DNA of 6,468 nucleotides, from the NCBI GenBank assembly GCA_021805585.1, contig JAJZEY010000289.1, forward strand, positions 1 through 6,468. The letters run 5' to 3'. Made by a program: the position numbers and the translations under genes. Below the pieces are notes generated by a model that saw nothing but the letters and a program-made list of their open reading frames with translations, had not been told where the DNA came from and searched no databases. Position 1 is the stretch's first letter; each line of letters starts with the position of its first letter. This DNA is from Planctomycetota bacterium. Its GTDB lineage: Bacteria > Planctomycetota > Phycisphaerae > WQYP01. Below are positions 1-6,259 of the stretch, piece after piece.

Positions 1-126
1 GCGGTAGTCGTGCGCCTGCTCCTTGGAGCGCATCGCGTAGGTGCGGCCCTCCTCCGCGTTCCACAGGCGCTTCTCCTGCGTCACCCGCCCGCCGCTTTCG
101 ACCTCCAGCTCGTCGAACGGCGGCGC
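1..126 (-). pseudogene. gatB: Internal fragment of aspartyl/glutamyl-tRNA(Asn/Gln) amidotransferase subunit B joined to the sigma gene
   Basis: Residues ~192-229 of the left-edge frame (ESGGRVTQEKRLWN, then MRSKEQAHDYR) match the conserved GatB segment usually written as 'GG-VVQETRLWD...[21 protein letters not shown]'. GatB is the subunit of the GatCAB complex that helps convert misacylated Glu-tRNA(Gln) or Asp-tRNA(Asn) to the amide form. This fragment lies roughly mid-protein, so the GatB N-terminal catalytic cradle is missing upstream. The rest would continue beyond base 1. GC is about 72% over bases 1-140 against roughly 50-60% just inside the sigma part. From codon 180 onward 49 of 50 codons end in G or C, against 20 of the 30 codons before it. 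The exact joint is uncertain, somewhere in bases ~110-150. Confidence 0.75.
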
Positions 127-687
127 CTCCACGGCCCGCAGCAGCGCCATATTGCCTTCGGAAATCAGATCGCCGAAATCAACATCCGCCATCCGCGTCC
201 GTTTGGCCATCGCCAGGACGAGTGCCAGATTGGCGTTGGTGATTAATTCGCGCGTATCGCGAACTCGGCCAAACCAGAAGGCCAGTTCCGTTGCTGTCTT
301 TTTGCCGGGCTTTTCCTTAAAAGCGGCCGCCAGAATTCCCGCCCGCATCCGGGCGTAGTTGTAGCGGAGGAAAAGATGCTTTTCTTCGTTGGCCTTGAGC
401 AATGAAGATGACGGCGTGGCGGACGTCAGCACGTCTTCCATCATCGGGTGGTACCAGCCCGTGCCGGCCCGCGCGATTTCCATCCCTTCGTCGAACAACT
501 CGCGTTGGGCATCGGCCTTGTTGAACAGTGGATTGGGCATGAAGTCCAGGGAAACGCTTAACGCTTCAGTCGCCAGTTCGCGCTCTGATGGCGTAAGAGC
601 CGCCAACGCCGCCCGATGTTTCTGGCTCGAGGGTGCAAAATAGGGTGAAAGTTTCTGGTCTTTAAGGTTGGTGACATCAGTGTTCAT
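1..687 (-). CDS. Sigma-70 family RNA polymerase sigma factor N-terminus, fused in frame to a GatB fragment (partial, runs off left edge)
   Basis: The frame opens at ATG 687 (MNTDVTNLKD) and stays open for 229 codons to the window edge. Residues ~104-119 (HLFLRYNYARMRAGIL) resemble the sigma region 1.2/2.1 helix seen in planctomycete sigma-70 factors. Residues ~146-187 (LITNANLALVLAMAKR, then DLISEGNMALLRAVE) are a clear region 2.1-2.2 core-binding segment. Regions 2.3-2.4, 3 and 4, needed for promoter melting and -35 recognition, should follow 'RAVE' but are absent. Instead the frame continues into GatB sequence (separate entry). The start is supported by a strong AGGAGGT five bases upstream. 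As drawn, the product could bind core polymerase at most and could not act as a normal sigma factor. The family call for residues 1-187 is firm. Whether the fused frame exists in a cell is doubtful: a contig misjoin is the simplest explanation. Confidence 0.8.
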   Translation of the reverse strand, partial: MNTDVTNLKDQKLSPYFAPSSQKHRAALAALTPSERELATEALSVSLDFMPNPLFNKADAQRELFDEGMEIARAGTGWYHPMMEDVLTSATPSSSLLKANEEKHLFLRYNYARMRAGILAAAFKEKPGKKTATELAFWFGRVRDTRELITNANLALVLAMAKRTRMADVDFGDLISEGNMALLRAVEAPPFDELEVESGGRVTQEKRLWNAEEGRTYAMRSKEQAHDYR

Positions 688-692
688 AAAAC

Positions 693-699
693 ACCTCCT
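693..699 (-). promoter_or_regulatory. Strong ribosome binding site for the sigma factor frame
   Basis: AGGAGGT on the minus strand sits five bases before ATG 687. This near-perfect Shine-Dalgarno fixes the start of the sigma gene and indicates efficient initiation. Confidence 0.8.
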
Positions 700-751
700 G
701 AAAGTCTGTCGGCGGACATCTGATCGCCTTACAATAGTTTAATACAGAACA

Positions 752-772
752 AATTCGATGCCGGGTCGAATT
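752..772. repeat. Inverted repeat, 7-bp arms with 7-base loop
   Basis: AATTCGA (752-758) and TCGAATT (766-772) are perfect inverted arms around TGCCGGG. The site lies 65-85 bases upstream of the sigma start codon, between that gene and its possible -10 box. It could be an operator or a hairpin in the 5' leader; the sequence alone does not decide. Confidence 0.55.
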
Positions 773-797
773 CTTTGAAAGGCCGCTTGAAAAAATG

Positions 798-803
798 ATT
801 ATA
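798..803 (-). promoter_or_regulatory. Candidate -10 box (TATAAT) for the sigma gene
   Basis: A perfect TATAAT reads on the minus strand about 95-110 bases upstream of ATG 687. No good -35 hexamer lies 16-18 bases further upstream (the best is TAAGTC at 821-826), so the promoter may depend on an activator or an extended contact. It overlaps the left arm of the 800-828 inverted repeat, a position suited to repression by a dimeric regulator. This is inference from position only. Confidence 0.35.
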
Positions 804-828
804 AGTTGTTTAATTGTAACGACTTATA
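800..828. repeat. Inverted repeat, 11-bp arms with 7-base loop
   Basis: TATAAGTTGTT (800-810) pairs with AACGACTTATA (818-828). Ten pairs are Watson-Crick and one (807/821) is a G-U wobble on the plus-strand RNA. The loop is TAATTGT. It is AT-rich and lacks a following T run suited to termination, so an operator or DNA-structure role is more likely than a terminator. Confidence 0.6.
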
Positions 829-831
829 TGA

Positions 832-849
832 TTTCAAAATAATTTGAAA
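832..849. repeat. Inverted repeat, 7-bp arms with 4-base loop
   Basis: TTTCAAA (832-838) and TTTGAAA (843-849) are perfect inverted arms around ATAA. The repeat begins four bases after the 800-828 element, so the two form a tandem palindrome pair in the AT-rich divergent region. Confidence 0.55.
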
Positions 850-996
850 ACATCTTGTCTCCACTGGACACCCCGCCATATTGGCTGGTCGCCACTGGCA
901 GAACGGACAATTTGCCGGTTAACCTGGCACCCTTTGTCTTTTTTGCCGGCCTTCTGACCCGAATATAAATTTCGACGGATTTTATTGATTTTCCAC

Positions 997-1026
997 TTGA
1001 AATTGCATCGCATGTTGCTCTAACAT
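997..1026 (+). promoter_or_regulatory. Candidate sigma-70 promoter for the heme A synthase gene
   Basis: TTGAAA (997-1002) and TAACAT (1021-1026) are separated by 18 bases. Transcription would start near 1033, giving a leader of about 40 bases to ATG 1072. A start there would also make ATG 1042 almost leaderless, which is one reason to prefer 1072. Confidence 0.5.
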
Positions 1027-1071
1027 ACACTTTGTGAAAACATGCACGAAGTTTTGGCGGAAACGTTAACC

Positions 1072-2481
1072 ATGTCCATCCAATTACCACTGAATCAAAA
1101 ATTTGCCAATTCAGCCACCTCGCGCGTAAAAATGGCGCCCCATGATTCCAGTGCGCCCGGAACCTTGGTGCGCTCTCGGAGCGGTGCCGACCTGCTGGCG
1201 ATCGGCCTGGCCACCAGCGCCGCCATGTGGACGGTCGGTTACCTGTGCCGAATGCCCGGTACCGGCGTGCCCGCCCCGGTCATTCTGACAATCTTGCTTT
1301 CGCTTCTGTTCTTCGGCGGTGTGGCTGCCACGGCGCGAACGGATCGCAATTTTTGGGCCGGTGCGATGACCGGTCTTATCGCCGGCGGCTTTAACCTTCT
1401 GATTCTTGGATCCCTTGGTCACGACCTTACGACTGATCGTCGCATGATCGGTTACGCGGTGGTCTGGGTCCCGGTCACACTGGCAATATCCGCAATTTTA
1501 GGTTTGCTTGGCGCGGGGGTGGGCCGGTGGCTGAATCCGTCTCGCCGGCGGAAAATGGATGGCATTGCCGCGCTGACCGCTACCACCGCTCTGGCCACCC
1601 TGGTACTTGTTTTAGCGGGGGGGATGGTAACCGGATTGAACGCCGGCCTGTCAGTGCCGGATTGGCCCGACACCTTTCACTATGGAATGTTCGTTTTTCC
1701 GTTATCCCACATGACCGGCGGCGTTTATTACGAACATACCCATCGCCTGTTGGCCACCCTTGTCGGTTTGGGAACCTTGGTTCAAACAATTTATATATTT
1801 ATATCTGAAAGTCGCAAATGGGTAAAGGCTCTGGCCGCAACCGCGTTACTGATGGTGGTCGCCCAGGGCCTGCTCGGTGGATTGCGTGTGACCGGTCACC
1901 TGACGCTTGCGCAGGCTCGCAGCCACATGGATCCGAGCACCACACTGGCCATTGTCCATGGCGCGCTGGGCCAATTGTTTTTCGGTGTGCTTGTCGCGCT
2001 GGCGGCCATTTGTTCCTGGAGCTGGCGATTCGGACCACAATCCGTCGCTAAAGCCAGCGCCCGACTGGACCGCACGCTGGCCTGGTCGCTGGTGGCTTTG
2101 CTCACCGTTCAACTGACTATCGGCAGCGTTCTGCGGCACATTGGCATGGTTCTGGCGGTGCACATTAGTGTTGCCGTGGTTGTGCTGCTGCTTTGCCTGT
2201 TTGTGGGTGTGCGGGCCTGGGGTATGAATCCAAACTCACAGATCCTCCAACGCGTCGGCTTGTCGCTGCTCGGCGTGGTCACGCTTCAGGTTTTGCTGGG
2301 CGTTGCCGCCGTGGTGGCCATTGGTGGCCAAGGACCGATTACACATCCGTCCATGGGCCAGGCGATTGTCACAACCGCGCATCAGGTTACCGGCGCGATT
2401 CTGCTGGCCATGGCCGTTCTTACCGCCTGCTGGTTCACGCGACTGCATCGCCCGCTTCCGATGCGGGAACTCGGCCTGTAA
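1072..2481 (+). CDS. ctaA: Heme A synthase, CtaA/Cox15 family, with four extra N-terminal membrane helices
   Basis: This membrane enzyme oxidises the C8 methyl of heme O to make heme A for aa3-type cytochrome oxidase. Starting at ATG 1072 it has 469 residues. The canonical eight-helix CtaA body spans ~164-456. It contains GLSVPDWP in the first outer loop and EHTHR at the start of helix 2, with Glu221 and His224 equivalent to B. subtilis Glu57 and His60. His296 lies in helix 4 (IVHGALG), His364 in helix 6 (LAVHIS) and His437 in helix 8 (TTAHQVTG), which completes the expected four heme-ligand histidines. The outer loops lack the cysteine pairs of Bacillus CtaA. Helices at ~38-58, 68-86, 95-115 and 127-155 precede the CtaA body and lengthen the protein by ~160 residues over the usual ~300-360. 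No ctaB or cox gene is adjacent. The start is uncertain: a weak GGCGGA lies 10 bases before 1072, while ATG 1042 and ATG 1132 are in-frame alternatives. Confidence 0.9.
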   Translation: MSIQLPLNQKFANSATSRVKMAPHDSSAPGTLVRSRSGADLLAIGLATSAAMWTVGYLCRMPGTGVPAPVILTILLSLLFFGGVAATARTDRNFWAGAMTGLIAGGFNLLILGSLGHDLTTDRRMIGYAVVWVPVTLAISAILGLLGAGVGRWLNPSRRRKMDGIAALTATTALATLVLVLAGGMVTGLNAGLSVPDWPDTFHYGMFVFPLSHMTGGVYYEHTHRLLATLVGLGTLVQTIYIFISESRKWVKALAATALLMVVAQGLLGGLRVTGHLTLAQARSHMDPSTTLAIVHGALGQLFFGVLVALAAICSWSWRFGPQSVAKASARLDRTLAWSLVALLTVQLTIGSVLRHIGMVLAVHISVAVVVLLLCLFVGVRAWGMNPNSQILQRVGLSLLGVVTLQVLLGVAAVVAIGGQGPITHPSMGQAIVTTAHQVTGAILLAMAVLTACWFTRLHRPLPMRELGL

Positions 2482-2788
2482 ACATTGGCTTTATTTTCAA
2501 CCATTGGCAACCCGAAAAACGCCCATCCTGCCCCATAAAAACCGTATTCCGGGGGCGGGCATGGGTCCGGCCCACGCATAAACGCCATGCTGGCGCGCCG
2601 TTCGTTCCCAATTTACGGGCAAGGTCCCGATTGGATGCTGGCGGTGAATGACATGAAGGCCATAAACCGTTCCCTCACCCGCCGATTCATGCCGAGTGCT
2701 CCACTAATGTGCGTCTTGCCCGGCGCTGCAAACCCGCGATTTCCATATTTGCCGGTACACAAACGCAGCGGTCGGTTAGAATTTGGCC
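2482..2788. other. Intergenic region between ctaA and the deacetylase gene, no gene seen
   Basis: This ~300-base stretch has short open frames but none with protein-like composition or a good ribosome site. One GC-rich hairpin lies at 2559-2577: GCATGGG pairs with GGCCCACGC through a small loop, with one mismatch. It has no following T run, so it is not a standard intrinsic terminator, though it may stabilise the 3' end of the ctaA message. A TAGAAT at 2777-2782 is a possible -10 box for the next gene, without a convincing -35. Confidence 0.5.
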
Positions 2789-3733
2789 ATGAACCGTGTT
2801 GCCTTTATTTCTCATGCCGATTGCCTGGGCCATGAATGCGGCCCCGATCACCCGGAACAACCCGCGCGGGTCAGAGTGATTGCCGAGCGGCTGGCCCGCA
2901 CCGGTCTGCTGGACCACCTGGACTGCCTGGACGCGCCAGTGGCGGTCGATAGTCAGCTTGCTCCGGCCCATACCGCGGACTATCTGCATTCCCTGGAGGC
3001 GGCCCACAGGCGATTGATCGTATCAGGCTCCCTACAGCCGATACATCTGGATCCGGACACACTTCTGGGGCCGCATAGCCTTGCCGCAGCGCGACGGGCC
3101 GCCGGCGCGGCGGCACTGGCGGCTGATCTTGTTTTAGCCGGCACGTATCACCGCGCGTTTTGCAATGTGCGTCCGCCCGGTCACCACGCGCATCGCGACC
3201 GTGCGGGTGGATTCTGCTTTCTGAATAACGTCGCGATCGGCATCTACGCCGCGTTAGCGCGCGGCATAACGCGAATCGCCCTGCTTGATTTCGACGTTCA
3301 CCACGGCGATGGCAGCGAACAAATGTTTGCCAACGACCCCCGCGTGCTTATGCTTTCGACTTTTGCGCTGGACCTGTTTCCCCACATCGGCCTGGAACCC
3401 CTTGGTTGCAATATGGTTAACGTGGGCCTGCCACCCGGAGCCGATGGCATCGCCTTGCGCCGCGTCATGGAAACACGCTGGCTGCCCGCGATCGAAAAAT
3501 TTCGTCCGGAACTTCTGTTTGTTTCCGCGGGATTTGACGCCCATTTTCAGGACGGCCTTGGCAACATGCGATGGACCGATGACGACTATGTGTGGCTTGC
3601 CCAGCAGATTGTCGCCATCGCCAATCGCCACTGCGGCGGACGCATCATTTCCATTCTGGAAGGGGGGTACAATTTGGCCGCGCTCGCCCGTTGTGCGGAA
3701 TTGCATATCCGCGGTCTGATGGATATGGCATAA
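2789..3733 (+). CDS. Histone deacetylase family protein (zinc-dependent amidohydrolase; acetylpolyamine amidohydrolase/AcuC-like)
   Basis: The 314-residue product has the normal length for bacterial members of the arginase/deacetylase fold, class II-like. Known relatives remove acetyl groups from lysines, acetylpolyamines or acetyl-CoA synthetase in the cytoplasm; the substrate here cannot be read from sequence. All signatures are present in order: GPDHPEQPAR near 18-27, RPPGHHA with the tandem His132-His133 charge relay, and GFCFLNNVAIG at 141-151. Next come DFDVHHGDG with zinc ligands Asp169 and His171, SAGFDAH with zinc ligand Asp250, and LEGGYNL with the catalytic Tyr294. No signal peptide is visible. 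ATG 2789 is preferred over an in-frame TTG at 2783 because the family begins this close to its first strand (VAFISH). No Shine-Dalgarno is evident, and a TAGAAT ends seven bases upstream, so the message may be leaderless. It faces the next gene convergently. Confidence 0.93.
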   Translation: MNRVAFISHADCLGHECGPDHPEQPARVRVIAERLARTGLLDHLDCLDAPVAVDSQLAPAHTADYLHSLEAAHRRLIVSGSLQPIHLDPDTLLGPHSLAAARRAAGAAALAADLVLAGTYHRAFCNVRPPGHHAHRDRAGGFCFLNNVAIGIYAALARGITRIALLDFDVHHGDGSEQMFANDPRVLMLSTFALDLFPHIGLEPLGCNMVNVGLPPGADGIALRRVMETRWLPAIEKFRPELLFVSAGFDAHFQDGLGNMRWTDDDYVWLAQQIVAIANRHCGGRIISILEGGYNLAALARCAELHIRGLMDMA

Positions 3734-3777
3734 AAACAGTTGGCGGCCCCGGTGTTTTGCGGCCATCTTGTTTTTTT
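3732..3777. terminator. Possible bidirectional transcription terminator
   Basis: The left arm AAAAACAGTTGGC (3732-3744) pairs with GCCATCTTGTTTTT (3762-3775), giving about 12 pairs with one bulge and one mismatch around a 17-base loop. The A run on the left and the seven-T run on the right (3771-3777) let it work in both directions. It sits immediately after the deacetylase stop and just before the 3' end of the convergent zinc-ribbon gene. The GC core is short, so strength is uncertain. Confidence 0.45.
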
Positions 3778-3804
3778 GCCGCGCAGACATCCCGCACAAC
3801 CGAC

Positions 3805-4563
3805 TTACGGCCGGGTCATTGCGGGCATAGTAGATGCGGGCTTTTGCCCGGGGAATGGCGACTCGCCTGCGGCAATAGCCACATCATCCGCAATCATGCC
3901 GTCCGTGCAATCTGAAAAATAACTCTGCCCGGCAAGGGCCTGATGGTTCACCATACTTTGCCGTGGCCGCCCGGCCGCCTTCACCATTTTCCAGCGGCCG
4001 TTATTATCCACCAGATAAATCCGATAGAGGCATGGAACCCGCATATCCGTAAACGTCTGGGTTTCCTGTAGAACCAGGAGCCATTGCACCGGATAGCGCA
4101 AACTGCGTGTGGTACGCACATCCCATCGCAAAATCCGAACCGTCACTCGGCTGTGGGTGCCATCGGCGGCGGATTTTCTATCATGCGTGCGCATGGTTGC
4201 CGCAAGCCGCAGGATAAATCTCTTAAAGGCGGCGGTATGGGTCGGCGCAACAGGTGCACGGCCGGGCGATTGGGTATGCCGATCCGCCGCGCCCGCCGGG
4301 GCAGGCCGTTGTCCCGGCCTGCCAATAATGTCCGCCGCGGTCAAATGAAATGCCAGTATAAGCAGGCATCCAGCCAGTATGCCAAGCAGACATGCAATAA
4401 CGGCCACAAGGGTTCGAAATGCCGGTGCGCGGCGCGGCGAAATTTCCAGGTGACTCTGCTTTACCAATGCGCCATGGCACTGGGAACAAACCACCGCGCC
4501 CTGCCACAGATAGGGGGCTTGGGTATCCGGAATAACGCGGGTGCAATGGGTACATGTTTCCAT
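3805..4563 (-). CDS. Zinc-ribbon, single-pass membrane protein of unknown function
   Basis: The 252-residue product opens with a four-cysteine zinc ribbon (C4-x2-C7 and C26-x2-C29). One transmembrane helix follows at ~50-73, then a Pro/Ala/Gly-rich linker (~80-108) and a C-terminal domain (~109-230). That domain is alternating and strand-like: TVRILRWDV, then WLLVLQETQTF, then LYRIYLVDNNGRWKMV. A 'tyrosine-strand, NG-x-W-K, strand' ending of this kind occurs in small envelope domains, but I cannot name a family. The ribbon and the C-terminal domain should lie on opposite sides of the membrane; the basic SPRRAPAFR before the helix suggests the ribbon is cytoplasmic. AGGA (4572-4575) lies eight bases upstream of ATG 4563. 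The gene starts 63 bases after the lipoprotein stop on the same strand, so the two probably share a transcript. No function is assigned. Confidence 0.75.
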   Translation of the reverse strand: METCTHCTRVIPDTQAPYLWQGAVVCSQCHGALVKQSHLEISPRRAPAFRTLVAVIACLLGILAGCLLILAFHLTAADIIGRPGQRPAPAGAADRHTQSPGRAPVAPTHTAAFKRFILRLAATMRTHDRKSAADGTHSRVTVRILRWDVRTTRSLRYPVQWLLVLQETQTFTDMRVPCLYRIYLVDNNGRWKMVKAAGRPRQSMVNHQALAGQSYFSDCTDGMIADDVAIAAGESPFPGQKPASTMPAMTRP

Positions 4564-4571
4564 GAGTCTGT

Positions 4572-4575
4572 TCCT
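4572..4575 (-). promoter_or_regulatory. Ribosome binding site for the zinc-ribbon gene
   Basis: AGGA on the minus strand, eight bases before ATG 4563, supports that start. Confidence 0.55.
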
Positions 4576-4626
4576 GACCGAGGGTGCCCGGATTTCCGGC
4601 TGGCGGACCGGACGCGCTTTTTCGCC

Positions 4627-5838
4627 CTATCGCAACCGTACATAAAAGACATTGCACGACGAATGTGGGGCAATTGTTACGGAAAATCGCGCGGTGGTGG
4701 CACCCCCAATGCTTACCTGAAGGGTATTGTTGCCGGACGGCAAAGCGGTGGGAATAACATAAACCGCACGTGGCAGCATTTCCCAATAACGCACATCCGC
4801 ATGGGATGAGGCCGCCAGTGCCGCTCCCAGCGCCGCTATGCCCAGACCGGCCAGAGCCGTGCCGGCGCTGTCCTGATCGGCACCGTTGTTGGCCACCAAC
4901 AGGCCGCCTGCCATTAAGCCCGTTCCCACAACCGCCTTGGTTTCCCGAATGGTATCCATGGTAAGCCAACGTTTGTCCTGGGCCAGTGCCAGTGTATCGA
5001 CCATGTTGGATTGCGCTATTCCCGGAATCGGCTGGCCATTTTTCCACGCCTCGGCCAGGGGCAGCGGGCCGGCCTGATACGGCGTGGGTGTGAAAACCGT
5101 CTGTTCGCCGTACCAGCCGCGATTGCGCCTTTGCGGGCCGTAGCCGTAGTCCACAAATATCAGTGTATTGGTGGCCGGCTGGTAAAGTTTTTGCACCACA
5201 CTGGCGATGGCCGGGTCAAGCTGTTGGGCATGTTGGAACGCGGCGGCGGCCAGTTGCGGGCGGTTGGTTTTCAAATAGCAAAGTCCAAGGCCGAAATAGC
5301 CGAGTACAAAATTGGAATCCACGCGGTCGAGCTTGCCGGCATTGCCGACGGAATTTTTGGCGTAGGCCCGCAGCCGAAACAGGCTGTTGGCAAACGCCGC
5401 CCGCGCATTTTCATAATCCCGCCGCATAAGAAAGGTCAGTCCAAGATAATAATGGGCCATCGCTCGTTCAAAAGGCTGGCCTTTCCACACCTTTACGCCG
5501 TCATACAGCACTACCGCGCCAATCACCCGGCTTCCGGTATTGGTGTTCACGCTGTTAATCACGTTGTACGCATTTAGAAAAGCCTGTTGGGCCTGGGCGA
5601 TATTGCCGGCGGCGAGTGCCGCCGAACCATAGCGGCAGTTATTCAACACATAATTGCGGTTCGGATTTTTTATTAAAGGTGCAAGTTCCTGCTGACTTTG
5701 GGCATACTGGCCGGCATAGTAAAAGCTTACCGCCTGTGCGACGCGCTGCGAATTTCCTGAACAGGCCGGAAGTGCCGCCAGAAAACTGATGGCCAGCAGT
5801 GCCGCACAGAATCGCCCGGCGGCCCGGCGGAAATTCAC
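4627..5838 (-). CDS. TPR-repeat lipoprotein, COG3014-like, unknown function
   Basis: The start chosen is GTG 5838, giving 403 residues. It yields a textbook lipoprotein signal: basic NFRRAAGR, hydrophobic core CAALLAISFLAA and lipobox LPAC with acylated Cys26. An AAGGG lies four bases upstream. The mature part has TPR-like helical pairs at ~33-96 (FYYAGQYAQSQQEL), ~123-156 (AHYYLGLTFLMRRDYENARAAF) and ~177-210 (GYFGLGLCYLKTNRPQLAAAAF), indicating a protein-binding scaffold. The C-terminal third has an Ala/Gly-rich helical stretch (~303-343), then ADVRYWEMLP, then LPSGNNTL and strands. This 'D-R-W-LP ... LP-G' order resembles uncharacterised COG3014 lipoproteins, an assignment made from memory of the pattern. 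The product is probably periplasmic-face and membrane-anchored. It is the first gene of a likely two-gene unit with the zinc-ribbon gene. The same frame stays open without a stop for ~158 codons upstream of the GTG, but that stretch does not look like protein. Confidence 0.8.
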   Translation of the reverse strand: MNFRRAAGRFCAALLAISFLAALPACSGNSQRVAQAVSFYYAGQYAQSQQELAPLIKNPNRNYVLNNCRYGSAALAAGNIAQAQQAFLNAYNVINSVNTNTGSRVIGAVVLYDGVKVWKGQPFERAMAHYYLGLTFLMRRDYENARAAFANSLFRLRAYAKNSVGNAGKLDRVDSNFVLGYFGLGLCYLKTNRPQLAAAAFQHAQQLDPAIASVVQKLYQPATNTLIFVDYGYGPQRRNRGWYGEQTVFTPTPYQAGPLPLAEAWKNGQPIPGIAQSNMVDTLALAQDKRWLTMDTIRETKAVVGTGLMAGGLLVANNGADQDSAGTALAGLGIAALGAALAASSHADVRYWEMLPRAVYVIPTALPSGNNTLQVSIGGATTARFSVTIAPHSSCNVFYVRLR

Positions 5839-6259
5839 CAGACCCTTACCGACAACAACGGCGATCTTTCCCTGGTGTTCCGGCCATGCGAATGAATTCG
5901 ACTTATGTTGCACGCACATTGCCACAATCGTTACTTTCAAGTCTTCATGTTTTTTCACGCCCAAGGCTGAAGGCGACCGAGTCGCACCATTCAACCCCTC
6001 ATCTATTTTACGCTGTATTGACTGCACGGTTGCAGAATAAAAGCTTTCATTCCAGAAATCCGAATAATCCGGAACGGGCAGCCATATTCGGTAAACCCGC
6101 GGCAACGGTCCGGACGACCTTTTGGCCCCTTGCCGCCAAACAGGCCCCTCGAAAATTATCCGTTGAATCGCCAAGGCGGTCAAACATATATAAACCGAAT
6201 AAACCGACCACCGCACCCGCGGTTGGCAAAGGCAGTCCATCCGCGGCGTCGTGGCGGCG
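5839..6259. other. Upstream region of the lipoprotein operon, no convincing gene
   Basis: These ~420 bases have open frames on both strands, but none shows a recognisable domain, a good ribosome site or consistent codon use. A small perfect hairpin (GCGAC, loop CGA, GTCGC) lies at 5973-5985. A minus-strand TAAAAT preceded 18 bases upstream by TGCAAC is a weak promoter possibility. A repeated TAAACCGA (twice within 6191-6208) is the only direct repeat noticed. The region most likely carries the operon promoter and leader. Confidence 0.4.
5843..5847 (-). promoter_or_regulatory. Ribosome binding site deciding the GTG start of the lipoprotein
   Basis: AAGGG on the minus strand lies four bases before GTG 5838, slightly close but acceptable. 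Together with the signal peptide that begins exactly there, it outweighs the in-frame ATGs further upstream (5919 and 6240), which would bury the signal peptide inside the protein. Confidence 0.5.

Noticed and set aside
914..947. Hairpin GCCGG-TTAA-CC(T)GGC followed at a distance by a T run
   Set aside because: The T run is 14 bases away from the stem and no plus-strand transcript is known to end there, so it is not called a terminator.
824..1090. 88-codon minus-strand open frame in the AT-rich intergenic region
   Set aside because: It overlaps the ctaA promoter and start, has no ribosome site and no recognisable domain.
2587..2835. 82-codon plus-strand open frame between ctaA and the deacetylase
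   Set aside because: It overlaps the deacetylase start in another frame and has neither a ribosome site nor protein-like composition.
3254..3799. 181-codon minus-strand open frame opposite the deacetylase gene
   Set aside because: It lies fully antisense to a gene with intact catalytic motifs, has no domain of its own, and overlaps the terminator; a shadow frame.
4084..4809. 241-codon plus-strand open frame
   Set aside because: It is antisense to both the zinc-ribbon gene and the end of the lipoprotein gene. Its Arg/Gly/Asn-rich composition is typical of a shadow frame.
4223..5047. 274-codon minus-strand open frame
   Set aside because: It is out of frame with, and overlaps, both the lipoprotein and the zinc-ribbon gene. 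Low-complexity Gly/Arg/Ser content and no motif.
6047..6229. Short minus-strand frame starting PTAGAVVGLFGLYMFDRLG
   Set aside because: It looks slightly membrane-like, but has only a TTG start, no ribosome site and no family; not enough to call a gene.
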